This document shows positions 42,528-54,905 of a DNA stretch of 64,000 nt, piece after piece (the first letter of the stretch is position 1; every line of letters starts with the position of its first letter). The stretch is from Atherinomorus stipes. Its lineage: Eukaryota; Chordata; Actinopteri; Atheriniformes; Atherinidae. A program made the translations under genes and the position numbers. The stretch covers positions 248,001-312,000 of the forward strand of contig JALJCO010009075.1 in the NCBI GenBank assembly GCA_023101725.1, read 5' to 3'. The notes beneath the pieces were generated by a model. It worked only from the letters and a program-made list of their open reading frames with translations, ran no database searches and was not told the origin of the DNA.

Positions 42528-43883
42528 GTTGCAAATAAAGATAAAAGGCGAAGACTTATGGTATCTGCCTTTCATGCCATTTCTATTGATTCTGTACAGA
42601 AACGTCAATAAATAACCTTTTCTTCATCCCACACTCGTGTGGTCTGATGCTTTGAGCTGCAACACTGCACCAGTACTTTTCCACTCCACAGCAGGGATCA
42701 GAAAAGCTTGCTGCCCTGCTGAGGAGTTGGAAATGTGCAGCCTGTTGCTGCCCTTTCAAAAAAAAAAAAAAAGTTCCCTGTCAGGCAGACTGTGCTTCGT
42801 CTTTAGAGACTCTTTTATGCGAGTAAAGAACATCATTAAGTGCACCACTGAAAAACGTTTTTAAAATTGAAAAATAGCTGTCAAGATCTTCCCAAGTAAA
42901 GTGTCTTCACCAGAGCCCCGGAGCAGACTAAATGAGACACGCAGGGAGGCCAAAGCACAGCAGTTCACAACAAACAATGTGATTAAATGCTGAAAGATCA
43001 TCGATCCCTGCGATGGACCGCCAACATGTCCAGGGTGTACTCTGCCTATCTGCAAGTAGCTGTTCTGATAGACCCCACCCCCCAACCCTGAATTCTAATA
43101 AGCGGTAGAAAATGATTGGATGAAAATCATGATCTCATAAAGTTTGCTTGCTGAAGAAATAATACTAAATGTACCACTTTAGAGCAGTTTAAAAGGACTT
43201 TACAGGTCAAAAGTAAAATATCTGAGAGAAAGGAAAAAATATCAAGCTCACCAACCTGACAAGGTTTTTAGTTTGTACCAGCGCCATTAAGTATGAGAGT
43301 TACGACGCACTTTGAACTCGCCGACAGGCGGTCACGTGGTTCATGCAGCCTTAAAAAGTTCATAAACAGCACCGGCGCTGTCTGTGGGTTAAACGGATTC
43401 AGGCAGGAGGCGGCGCAAAAACCTAGATTATCCTCACAATTTTCCTGAAATATTGACCAGTTATGTTTATTGATTACTGCACTGACTATGTATTTTATCA
43501 ATTTTTTTGTTTTGTTTTTAGCACAAGAGAAGGAAAAAAGAACACTATCAGCCGTGTCAAAGCTGTGTCGTTGGTTTCTTTGCATGCTATGCTAGGACGG
43601 GTGTTCCTGATGTTCCAGAGGTTACTGCCCTGCTTGAGTTTACCCCAGATCTACACCCTTACAGTCCTGATGTTTCTCTCTAAGATTTAATCAAACACTC
43701 CAGCTGTGGAGGTCACATCTCCCCCTGGTGTTAGATGGAAAATTAGCTGAATAGCAGAGCTGATCTCAATGACTTGAATATAAATAATTTTTAAAAAAGA
43801 TGCACTGAGTGATGACTTGGAATTCAGTTCAGTTCAACTTTATTAAAACAGACTCGTGTACATATATATATATATACACACAT

Positions 43884-43924
<41 letters not shown>

Positions 43925-44707
43925 CTCCAAATACACACCAAAAAAAAAAAAAACAAAAAAAAAAAACACTGCTCTCAGGTCCAACCTGAGATGGGTTAAA
44001 TGCAGAGAACAAATTTCCTAATTGACACACTAATTCCGATTAATAAAGTATTTCTTCTTTTTTTTTCATATGGCTGTCATATTTTTACATTTCCATGCTA
44101 AAATCTTGGCATTGCAATATAATGCATCCTTATTTCCGTCATATATCACATTTACCTTGTTAGTGAGAAGAAAGCCAACTGTGGGTCCGTGTTATTCCCA
44201 GACTGGATCAGAGCTCCCTCAAATTAAAAAAAAGAACGAAAAAAAGCTGCTCGGTTGTTTACTCCTGTCTTACTCCTGTGCTGCCGGTGTTGTGCCAAAA
44301 AACGCCCCCCTGCCATGGGGACGGGTCAGATTCCAGTTTGGCTCTCTTCGTCTCACAGACAAAACTTTTCTTCTTTGTCTTCCTGGAGTCTGAGTCGGGG
44401 TTTAAGAGGCACCTGCTCTCCATCTTTTAGCAGCAGTTAGTGTTGTCTCAACATGCTGGGACCTGCGGTGCACAACACCGGTGCAGATGAAAGTGCAGCC
44501 AGACGAACGAGTACACTCAGCTCGTCTCCCCCACAAGCGCCCCCTTGAGGCTTCATACCCGAATTTCTCGCATTGAACATTCAGAAACAGTATGAAAAGA
44601 CCACCGTAGCGAAGACAGATCAGCTCAATCTACACATCAGGCAATTGTAAGTGCATGTGGAGGAAAGAAAAGATAGTATTTAACATTTAAACTCACTCAA
44701 TGCACCT
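42528..44707. other. intergenic, with simple repeats and a repeat tail
   Basis: 42985-43125 matches the 3' end of the tRNA-like teleost repeat (GCGATGGACCGCC, CCAGGGTGTACTCTGCCT, ending ATGATTGGATGA). (TA)n and (CA)n lie at 43860-43922 and A-tracts at 43940-43967. No host exon recognised. Confidence 0.55.
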
Positions 44708-44711
44708 TTAA

Positions 44712-45195
44712 AAGAATAGTACACCCCCAGAATGATGTGCCTTCATTTTCAACTCACCCTCATGCTGAGCAAGACTGTGGAGCACTTTATTAATATAAAT
44801 GCAGCCAGAGATCGGACAGGTTTTCGTTATCCCCAACTTTCATGTAATGGAGAACACCGACGACTGAAACACAAAGGTCCATTAAAATCCACAAAAACTT
44901 GGCAATATTCCTCCACGCTGCTCGTCCAATGTAATCCAAGTGTCCTGAGTGGGTAGCGTCAACAATTTACCTGAAACGACATCATTTAGTATATTTTTAT
45001 AGCCTAAACAGTAGAACATTTTACTTTCTATCAGTGCATTTGTGCGAGTTCATGACACTGCGGAAGCTGCGGCGTTCAGCGCCTACCCTGCCGATAATTC
45101 AAGTGTAGCAGAAGAAATTTGCTGTTTACATTTTGCTAAGAGCGAACGAGCTGCAGACAAACCGGGACAAACACAAGAGGGGTTGGCTATTGATT
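44712..45195. mobile_element. TTAA foldback family, one arm and centre
   Basis: It starts after TTAA at 44708-44711 with AAGAATAGTACACCC and follows the complete copy through ATGTAATCCAAGTGTCCTGA to the loop region (TTTACATTTTGCTAAGAG). The opposite arm is absent. Confidence 0.75.
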
Positions 45196-47189
45196 TAAAG
45201 TGCTGATGACAGTAACTTTGCCATACAACACACCAAGACAAAATAAGTAGTTCTGTGCAGTTAGAAGTTAATCAGACGTGTATTTACGTAAATATCCGAT
45301 GTTTAGGAGGTTTGGCTAAACGCTAATAACTTTTCAGTAGAGAACCTAGCCTCCGAGATGTGACGTCAGTGAGATAAATGGTAGGTCGGCTCATTGATTT
45401 ACATGTATAATCAAAGCCATGGAAAACTGGTTCTCTTTGTCAAGGAAGACCTGTTTACCTAACGAAGTACATGTCTTTAGATATTAATTTCAGTTAATTT
45501 TAAACATTAACTGGCAATACAATTTGAAGGCTGAGTCGTTACTGTTTGTCTGTAAAGCTGGAAAAGGAACTTAAAAAACTGCAATGAAAACATTGACTTC
45601 AATGTTGAATGAGCTGAGAATGTTCTCTGGCAGACGTCACGTCCGGTTTCGTCTAACAGCGCCACAGTCTGGTCAGATGTACTGAAATGCAGTGATGTTT
45701 CTTAATAGCTCATCTATGCAGTTGCGTCTGTTTTTGTTACAAAGATCATCATGAAGAATGTTTTGGTTGATAAAACATGGCAAAAAATGTCTAAAACGTG
45801 TCATCAGCACTTTATTACAAAGAAAGAAAGAAAAAGAGAACGCGTGATCTCGTCTGCCGTGGCTTTAGTGTTGTGAACTCGTGTGGATACGCTTTGCGGC
45901 AGCTAGATGTAGTAATTCCATGGACTATTTCATTGGACAGCCAAACTGCAGAGGCCGTCATGACCAGTTTCGAGCATGCGCAAATGATGTATGCATAAAT
46001 TATGAAAACGGTCCATCATCCCTAATAAATCTTTACAATTCTTGCCAGTAAGATCTGCATTACATATGGGAGAGACCTTCTTCTGAGAGAGCTGCGTAAG
46101 CTCAGTATTAGTCTCACGTCTGGTGTGGACAGCTCTCCTCAAGTACATTTATCATAGAATGACTTTAGATTCGACTTTAGTTGGAGACAGATAACCTTGG
46201 CTTCATCCTTCCATGCAGGATAAGTTCTTGGATTTTCTTTTGCTCTTCAGTGACAGTGACCTCAAATCATGATCAGTCAGCTGAGTTTCTTCAACACACG
46301 GATGATGCTCAGATGTTGATGTGTTGTCTTGCTGAAACCAAATGATTCATTCAAATGAATATAATCTGCATTTCATCAAGCATGCTGTCTTCTTCAAAGT
46401 GTCAAAATGCTCCTCAGTCATGTTATTATGTTTTTTTGTTTAAATTTTTCTCAGACAGTGAGTGACAGAAATAACCCCCGCTGTTGGCTGCTTCACATTT
46501 TCCTTCTAACTCTTCTCTTTTCTCAAGAAGCCAAGAAGAAAACCGCTGCTGGAAAAATAATCCCTTATTTTTTAAACGTGGGGAATGTTTTTTCTGAGAT
46601 TGAATCCTTTGATTGTCTGTCCCCATCTCACGTTTCTATCCTAACAACTCCACTTTCATGTTCCCCACAGCATTGATGACCAAATGCCTTCTTCTTTATG
46701 GGGGAGGGGAGCGGGGGGCTTTGCGTGGATGTTTGTGTGTACAACCTTGGTCTGAATCCCAGCGCTTCAGCCAGAATTCAATGAATAATAAACCACAGGT
46801 ATGAATGCCAAAGTAGATTCATCAATTCCTCATTGACCTGTACCAGCAGAGGAAAAAAAGCCACCGCATTCAACATCTCACCTTGATTTAACACCTGATG
46901 CAATTTAAATTACAGCAAATGCTTTTCATCTCTCCACTTCATCCATCTTTTTGAGTGAAACATTTACAGTTACCATAAAACCACATTCAGGCCCAAGGCA
47001 GGAAGTTATTTCTATGCATGGACACGCATGAAGGGGGAAGGGGGGTGGCATGGCTCTGGTGTCACTTTTTTGACAAATTAATCTGAACATTTTGAATTAA
47101 AGAAGTAAATTTGTATATTGAGAAATTAGGTTGGAGGTTACGAAAAGTCAGTACTGTGACAGTATTGGGCCCTGCCTCTCATAGATCAT
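45196..47189. other. intergenic, no recognised element
   Basis: Non-coding, AT-rich. No exon or repeat could be supported. Confidence 0.45.
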
Positions 47190-47199
47190 GCGCCCTGGC

Positions 47200-47345
47200 T
47201 ACTTGGCCACAGGGATTTCCCTTTGGCTGACTGGTAAGTGTGCGTTGGACTCACCTGGGAGTCTGTGGGATTGAATCCTTCCTGGGCCCTTTGTTGTTAA
47301 CCTTGCCACACTACATTGTAACCAGGCGCTATAACTAGAAGAACA
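47200..47345 (+). repeat. tRNA-derived SINE-like repeat, copy 1
   Basis: CCTTTGGCTGACTGGTAAGT resembles a tRNA 5' arm with A box and GGGATTGAATCC a B box; both occur with the same spacing at 57525-57595. The 3' part ends CAGGCGCTATAACTAG. Confidence 0.65.
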
Positions 47346-48466
47346 AGAAGGCTATTTTGAGATCTTTGTTCTTGGAGCAGACTATAGGTGTATCTCTCAA
47401 AATACTAAAGATACAATCGCGCAATTTTCTGCACATGGATCTGTATCAATTCATTATGGAAATTAAGAATTGGACAAATGTCGGTATACCTGATATTGGT
47501 TTGAAAATAAAGCAAATTTCAAACCCTAGTTTTGTGTAGTTTTAGTTGCAAACAGTTCTTTATCAAAGCACTTTTTTGTTGCTTTTTTAAAAAAAAAATC
47601 TAATTTGGAGTGTGTGTCTGCTCATCTCTTTTCCACACAACTAAATTGATAGCAATGCTACAGGATGTTTTCCAACTTTATTCAGTAATCAAAGTGTAAA
47701 TAGTTTGCATCATTGTTGCTGTTGTGCATTAGTTTTACTGTTCGTCTCTTTGTTAGAAAAAAAAATAGTCTGAGGGAAAAGTAGAGTTTGGCGACATATA
47801 CAGTCCAAAGTTCTTCAACTGCAGTTTTGTTTTGAATTATATGAACCTCACATCACATTGCTCTGGGTAAGGGGGCAAACTGGGCATGAAGAGGAAAAAA
47901 TGAAGGTTAAATATCTTGCATTGCTATCCGCAGGACTGTGAGGTACCATATAAACCACTGAAGGAGCAGGCCTGTGAAATTGAACTAATGGCAGCTGAGC
48001 ATAATTTTATTACAACCACCAGACATACAGTAAATGTGAGCCTTCACTGTCATAACTCCATCTCTCTCTCTCTGACAGTCTTTATCTGCTCACAGGGTGA
48101 CTTTCAAACTTAATACATAGGAGCTTAGTAACCTCATGGGGACATTTTCCAACATTTCTCATATTTATAGGAGACATTGTGTTTGTGTACTTGTGTTTGA
48201 AGATACACCGAACAGTGTGAGCCAACAGTAAGCAAACCTCCTCAAAATGCCCTCAGGCTACATTTCCAGCAGCATGTTTTTTTTTTTTTTTTCTTCCTCT
48301 TACAATCACAGTTTATCTCAACCAAAGGCTCCTTCCAGACTGAAACCTTCTGCAAAATAGATATAAAAGCTAATAGTGTAGAAACTACATGACGTAACTG
48401 TTAAACTTCTTTCCAAGCCATTTTCTATGTCTATTAAAATTGAAAAGACATTTTTGGCAGTTCTAT
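47346..48466. other. intergenic, no recognised element
   Basis: Non-coding. A short CT repeat at 48060-48073 and a T-run at 48278-48292. Confidence 0.5.
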
Positions 48467-48669
48467 GGGCTCCTTGCACTGACTCCACTGAACTTAAAGT
48501 AGCTCCTTTGTTTCCTGTCTGTCATTACTGGATGAACTGATTAATCCAGGTGTGTCTGGACAGTTACTGAGATTAGACACCTGGGTTAATCAGTTTGTCC
48601 AGTAATGAAAGACAGGAAACAAAGGAGCTACCTTAAGTTCAGAAAGTAGTGGAGCTGTGCAAAGAGCCC
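48467..48669. repeat. 203-bp hairpin, arms 87 and 93 nt
   Basis: Left arm 48467-48553, loop of 23 nt, right arm 48577-48669. The arms share AGCTCCTTTGTTTCCTGTCT and TCATTACTGGA with a few mismatches and one 6-nt bulge. Probably a small foldback element; no coding content. Confidence 0.85.
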
Positions 48670-49029
48670 ATTGAGACATGTTTTCCACCCAGACTTCAAA
48701 ACCTCAGTAGAAAACAGTGACAGTCGGGGGAGGTTATCAGATTTACCACAGTATCAATCACAGCTCACCATAAAGATGGAACAGATTTTGTCTGACATGT
48801 TGATGATCCCTGCGTGGTCCCACATTTATGGAGTGGATCACTGAGGATGAGACCCCATCAAACATCCATGCTCCTAGCACCCCGTTTATTTTAACATTTA
48901 TTCTAATGCTGTTATAACAAAAAGAAGCGTTACATTATTATTAAAACCTGCAGTCACTTTTGATTCGTTGCATATTAAATGGTGACTTGTTTGTGAGATG
49001 TACGACGCCCATTTATTCAAACTCCAAAA

Positions 49030-50832
49030 TCAATAGCTGCTTTCGGACTGTAGGAACCTCCTATATCCTTTACAGGAACCAGGACGTTTTTTTTGCGCAT
49101 TCTGACATATAGGAACTAGGGACCAGTTCCTATAACCTTTTTAGTTCCTATACTCTGAGGCAGGGTCTTCTCAGGGTTCCATACAGATCTGGGCATGAAA
49201 AAGTTCCTCCTTTTTCTGACAGAAGTGGTGCAGTAATAGTGCACCATTACTGCACTATCACTGGCTGAACGACTTGTCCCGCAAATACGGCATCACGTAC
49301 GGTGTCCAAACTTGGCGTGTGGAAACATCCTTGTTCCGGGCATTCATTTATGCTCTGAAATCGCTTCTCCTGGCCACACAGGTGTTTCTCTGTGCGATTG
49401 AATTAGCAGACGAGTCGCTGGTAAGTGGCTGGCAGTCGGCTGAAAGGGGAACTTTTTCATGCCCAGATCTGTAGGAACTGAAATACATAGATGTTTGGTG
49501 ATTGCTGCAACTGGCAAGCCGTGCCCCTTCCGTGATCTCCGCTTCTTCGCCCCGCCATATTTAAAATGTCCCACAGCTGTGTACCGTTTAAAGCTATGGT
49601 CTACAATTTCAGGATCAGTTGAGACATTATGAAAAAAGCGACCTGCCCCCCCCACAGCCCTCCCCTCTCTGCTCTCCTCAACCACAGCCAGCTTTATCAC
49701 AACAGCTTCACAGTGTAATATTTATCCCACATAAATGAACAAGAACATCTGCTCACATACAGTATATAATATCTGCCTTTCTTAACCACCGGGAAGTTTA
49801 CGTTGTGTTTTAGCTGGAGTTTCTGCATCTGTAAGAGACCGCAATGTTCCAGCCATTGATGAGTTCATTGATGCATTCATGATGACACCGATGACAACAA
49901 CGCTAGTTCACAATACTGAAAATAAACAGCTGACGTTCCGGCGCCGTTTGTCCACACAGAGAAAACCACCAGCAGCGTTTCCAGTCATCAGCAGCATCGT
50001 CATAGATTATAAATTTATGTACAACTCACACATAAAAGTAAAAAAATAAATTGTCTTACTGTTTAACAAAAAGGCTGATGTATCAGAATCAGTTTTCCCT
50101 CCCTTCCAAAAAAAAAAAATTTTTAAACACGGAAGAGGGCGGGGACAAGACGGAACGTGGAACACAGGGAGTCCGCTGTCGGAGAGGTGGTGTCAGTTTA
50201 AGCAGGGGATTAGATCAAGAGCAGAGAGAAGTGAGACAAACACGTTGACCAATGTAAGCAATGTGGCCGGATGGTTCGTATTGATTAACGTTTTTAGTGG
50301 ACGGACCGTCCACTAAAGTGTCCGGGCGTACTTCAGCAAAAGGGAAACAAGGAAAAGGCAGGGAAAGCAAGTTAGCTTTTATAATAGTTTTGAATAAAAG
50401 AGATGGAAAACCCAAATACAGTTGCAAATTGTGTCAGTACAATCTGCGCCACTTTAGTGGACGAACAGCGGTCTGTCCCCTAAAGTGTCCAGGTGTACTT
50501 CAATGAAAGGTAAACAAGACGTTAGTAGAGCAGCTCTCCAACGGGGGGCTGTTCTGTTACGTGATACATATGACTGTGATGGTGGAAAGCTGTTAAGCTA
50601 GCTTTTATAATAGCTTTGAATAAAAGAGATGAGAACCTCGGTTCTGTATCAGATCTACTGAGGCAAAAATTTGTCTCTGGCACAGACGATTGCGTCACAC
50701 ATGGTCCCTAACAAGGTCCTCCCTCATGGACGAACGCAAACTGATGGGGAAGGGTAGTTCTGATAACTAAACACCAGACGGGGAGTTGTAGGAACTGCAT
50801 TCCTAGAACCTCTCTGTCCGAATGCGACTAAT
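49030..50832. mobile_element. low-copy DNA element, copy 2, carrying a small MITE
   Basis: The left end GCTTTCGGACTGTAGGAACC and right end CTCTCTGTCCGAATGCGAC are related inverted termini. It shares long blocks with 10084-11398 but is larger. An internal part (50290-50330 and 50455-50500) repeats GTGGACGGACCGTCCACTA-like palindromes. No transposase recognised. Confidence 0.65.
49184..49471. mobile_element. 288-bp MITE with perfect 24-bp ends
   Basis: Flanked by TA at 49182-49183 and 49472-49473. The termini CAGATCTGGGCATGAAAAAG are identical over 24 bp, implying a recent insertion into the 49030 element. The TA duplication suggests Tc1/mariner-type mobilisation, an inference. Confidence 0.88.
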
Positions 50833-51900
50833 GCTGATCAGCATCCATTTAAAATGATGTAAGGTAACATAAATAATCATCATAATCACCAATGATTTCA
50901 AAACAAAGATGCAGAGCATCATCCAATAAGCCCAGGAGCATAAATGGAAAAGATTCAGTGTTTATTTGGCTGATCTGTGTTAAATAAAGATGTGATGTTG
51001 ACATACTGTAGCAGACGCTCTCAGTGTGCCTGTTAACAAAGCTAAAATGATGAGACAGTTCACTATTAATCAGTTGATTTCTATTTCCAATCAACCCTCA
51101 GTTTCTGTAATCAAATAATCATGTAAAACTGGTTCGGATTTTTCAGATGTTAGCATTTCATTTTTTTTCATGTGAAGGCATGTTTGAGTGGCAATCTTCA
51201 TCTGCTGTAACTCAGGCAAATCAAGGGAAAGTAAAACATGAAGTCACCTTGTATCACCAAAGTTTGTAACCTCCAGTTCTGTGACCTGATTCAGAAAACC
51301 AGCTGCTGCAAATATTTATTTGAATACTTCCCTGGATTTATTTTTATAGCTGCCTCCAACCATGGTGGTTTGATTATAGATTCAGATATTTCTGGGCTGT
51401 GAACCTGAGCAAAGACAAAAGAAGAGAAGTTTGAGGCTACATGTCTTTATTACCTCTGAAATTAGCTCATATTTAATAATCCTGGATGTGGACTGACATG
51501 GAAAGGTGATGATGCAGAAGTCAGGATGATCACATTTCCATGCAGATCCTTATTTTTTAGTAAACCTGTAAACACAGACCCCACCCTCCCTGTCCCATCT
51601 GTCCTTCCATGCATTCATCCCTCTTCCCCTCCCTCAGTCATTCATCTGTCCTCACCCTGAATTTATCCTTCCATCCTCCCTTCTGCCTTACCCATCCACT
51701 CATCCCTCTTCCATCCTTCTCTCATCCTCTTCATTGCACATCTTTCACTTGTTTTGTCGTTTATTTGTTTCTCTTTTTCAGGTTCCATCTAAGGGGGTCC
51801 TAAACCCCCCACCCAGTCTCCTACCCCCAGCTTTGAAACATTAAACCAGCTGCTGATGAAAAAAATCAGAGCACTTTAAATCTAACCATAACCTCATCCA
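50833..51900. other. intergenic with CT-rich tract
   Basis: A (TCCC/ATCC)-rich low-complexity tract at 51590-51780 gives the Ser/Pro frames there. Nothing else recognised. Confidence 0.5.
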
Positions 51901-51919
51901 TACCTTCATTTTGAATTTT

Positions 51920-52480
51920 GTGTTTATTTATTTATTTCAGTCAATACATTTTAGAACACAAAGAAGACGAGCATTTACATATTTAATCATCTTATCATAA
52001 AGGAAAACAACAAAATAACAACAGCTATAGCAATAAAACAAATTCAACATCCCTGGGAAGAAGCAAACTTATTCAGTCCCACCCATATTTTCCATATGAA
52101 CACAAAAATGATGCCTACATCAAAATTAGTATGGGAAGACTAACTATTGACCACAATCAAAGCCAATTAACCATAGAAGAACAGGAATTATTAGTAACTA
52201 ATTGAAATAGGCAACAAATAACCATTACATTGCAACAATAACTCCATACCAACAATGGTAAGCAATAGTGCATGTTAACAATGATTTAAAGAAAAATACA
52301 TAAAAAGTTTTTAAAAGTGGTATTGGACAATATGCCGACAATGGAAAGGATACAAAAATAGCACAAAACTAGTATTGATGTAGATTCAAAACCCACTCTA
52401 TGTGACCAAACTGTATGTCTATATTACAGTTTGTATCATGTTTTGTTCAGTTGGATTTGACCTGATATTAAAGTCACCAC
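51920..52480 (-). mobile_element. probable L2-type LINE 3' end
   Basis: (TTTA)n near 51925 followed by A/T-rich text with TTATTCAGTCCCACCCATAT, which resembles TTATTTAGTCCTGCTCCT at 28747 in the LINE of intron 6. No reverse-transcriptase frame in this stretch. Confidence 0.4.
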
Positions 52481-52589
52481 AGATGAGGAATGATCATTAA
52501 ACCAGAAAGTCAACGTTGCTGTTGGTGCTTCCTGCTAATGAGAAAATGTTTGACCAAACCTAAATCTACCAAACAAATAATGTTTTGGT

Positions 52590-53115
52590 AAGGTCTATTT
52601 AGTTGGCCACATAGCGTAGCGTAGTCGGGTCGAGGGGGCAGCTGCCTAAGCGGGGAAGCCCAGACTTCCCTCTCCCTCACCACAGTCTCCTGCTCATCCA
52701 GGGGATCCCGAGGTGTTCCCAGGCCAGCCGAGAAGTAGTCCCTCCAGCATGTCCTGGATCTTCCCTGGGGTCTGGTCCCGGGGGGGTTTGCCAGGAACAC
52801 CTCACCAGGGAGGCGTCCAGGAGGCATCCTAACCAGATGCTCGGGCCACCTCATCTGGCTCCTCTCGATGTGGAGGAGCAGCGACTCTACTTTGAGCACC
52901 TGCAGGATGACCGAGCTTTAAGGGAGATCCCGGCCAACCTGTGGAGGAAACTCATTTCGGCGGCCTGTACCAGCAATGTCGTTCTTTCAATCACGACCCA
53001 CAGCTTGTGACCATAGGTGAGGTTAGGAACGTAGTTTGACCAGTAAATCAAGAGCTTTGCCTTCCAGCTCAGCTCCTTCTTCACCATGACAGACAGATGC
53101 TGAGTCCGCATCACT
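52590..53115 (-). pseudogene. non-LTR retrotransposon ORF2 C-terminal remnant
   Basis: Minus strand, two frames. 52887-53110 reads KAKLLIYWSNYVPNLTYGHK and VQAAEMSFLHRLAGISLKAR; 52590-52899 reads LLLHIERSQMRWPEHLVRMP, then PGRLPGEVF and EREVWASPLRQLPPRPDY. This is the end of a fish LINE polyprotein widely dispersed in teleosts; the clade is uncertain. A frameshift near 52895 separates the parts. Confidence 0.85.
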
Positions 53116-54479
53116 GCAGACACCGCACAGTCACACCGCCACAAATAATTACAAATCACCGAGTTGGAAAATGAAATTACAGAATGAATGTTATTGTAAT
53201 TAGGTGACTGAAAAAAGTATGTCATGTGTGAAGTTTTGCTAAATTGCTGGCTAATAAAAACAGAGGGTCTCATCTAAATATTGCTATCATCTATTAAATT
53301 ATAAAAATTCAGCACTCATTTAAGTAAAGTTGGAGTGAAAACCTTTAAAAATATTCTTTTAAAAGTAAAAAACTTAATCATTTCAAACAATCTCCATTTT
53401 CATTCCACAGTCATTTTTAAGTACAGTAATTAGACGGTATCTTCTTTTATTTTGACCAATCATCCACCTCACATAAAAAGGGAATATAAGGCAAGGCCAA
53501 AGAAATGAGTTGGGCTCTGGTGGAAAGACTGGGTGGCTGCAGATCGAAATAGCTACCTGGGGGCCGTATTCTCCTGCCCTACTTTGCAAACCCTTGTCAT
53601 CAACAGTTAAAGAGATAATGTAAATATTATTATGTTTCTGAGACTCGTTTAAAAAAAAATGTTTAGGCATCCAGGATCTTTCCATTCACTCACCTTTTAT
53701 CAATAACCACATCTTTCAGCCCCTCTTTTAGATAAAAGATTTTAAAATTGGCATGACAATAGCATTATATTGATAAATCATTTCCTCACTTTGAGCAATT
53801 ATCAGGGACATTTGGTTTATCTGGGACTCAATTCTTCTGCTATGTGCAGATTAGTCTTTGTTCAAAAGAAGTTTTCTAACTTCAAAAAACAACAAAAACC
53901 ATCAATGATTTGGGGTTTTCACTGTCAGATGAGATATGTGAGCCAGCCCTCCTAAATGTTCACCCCTTTTCCATATGTGTAAGACGTACACTGATACAGT
54001 TCGAAACTGCCTTCACTACTCTAAAGCCAAACTGGCTGGTTATTGCTAAATTAAAGTCCTATTTGTGATTTTTAAGCCATCCACCATCTGTTTTGGCTCT
54101 GTCCTGAGCCCTTTCTGTTCATCTGTCTTTAATGTCATTTTCAATGGTTACACCATTATCCCATACCCTCACAACTGCATTGTTTGGTGTAAACAGACGT
54201 TATCTTTCCAACTCAGCTACAGAGGGTCATCTCCTCCTCCTCTGCTGGCCAGAAGATTAATGGTATTCCATGGAAAGATGCACCCCTCCGTCACACAACC
54301 AAAGGATAAACGATGGGATGGAGAACTTAAATCTGGAAAAAAGGCATCAAATGGAGGGCGTCAGGAATAAATTTAACAAGACCTGGGACCGGCTGATAAG
54401 TTATGTGACTAACTTACCTGGACTGGAATAGAGATTTTGTGATCTCATTAGTCTGTATGTTAGTTGATAATACTGTGAT
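53116..54479. other. intergenic, no recognised element
   Basis: Non-coding, no convincing repeat. Confidence 0.4.
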
Positions 54480-54905
54480 GTAGTGGGTGGAAAAAATATT
54501 GGTTAATCTATTCATTGCAATATTTTCCCGCACAGTTCAATAACGATTCAGCAAGTCCTCTAAATTGATTCACCTCCTGGCCTGCGGGGGCGCTGTGCAT
54601 GTTATTTACATTGTATATACGGACGCTGTATTGCATCACACGGCAATAGAATTACAACTAATTTACATTTTTAAGGTGTTTATTGCTCAAAAATCTGAGG
54701 TGGCATGCAACGTATACATGTTCACATGAGCATGAAGCAAAATATTTTAAAATTGACAACAGAAAGTCAAATGATTTGTGTATTTCTTCATCATACTGTA
54801 TAGCCATTGCAGCATTTAATCAATATCAAATCAATATTGAATTGTATCGACTCGAAACCCAAAGACTTGTAATTGAATTGAATCGTGAGGTCATTCCCAG
54901 CCTAA
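54480..54905. repeat. probable dispersed repeat with AATCG-rich right end
   Basis: It opens GTAGTGGGTGGAAAAAATAT and ends ATTGAATCGTGAGGTCATTC, resembling a common teleost element; the termini are too diverged to define. Confidence 0.35.

Noticed and set aside
47200..47290. tRNA gene
   Set aside because: The acceptor and anticodon stems do not close properly and a second diverged copy exists, fitting a SINE.
48467..48669. microRNA precursor
   Set aside because: Arms of about 90 nt are longer than typical and no known mature sequence is recognised; kept as a hairpin finding.
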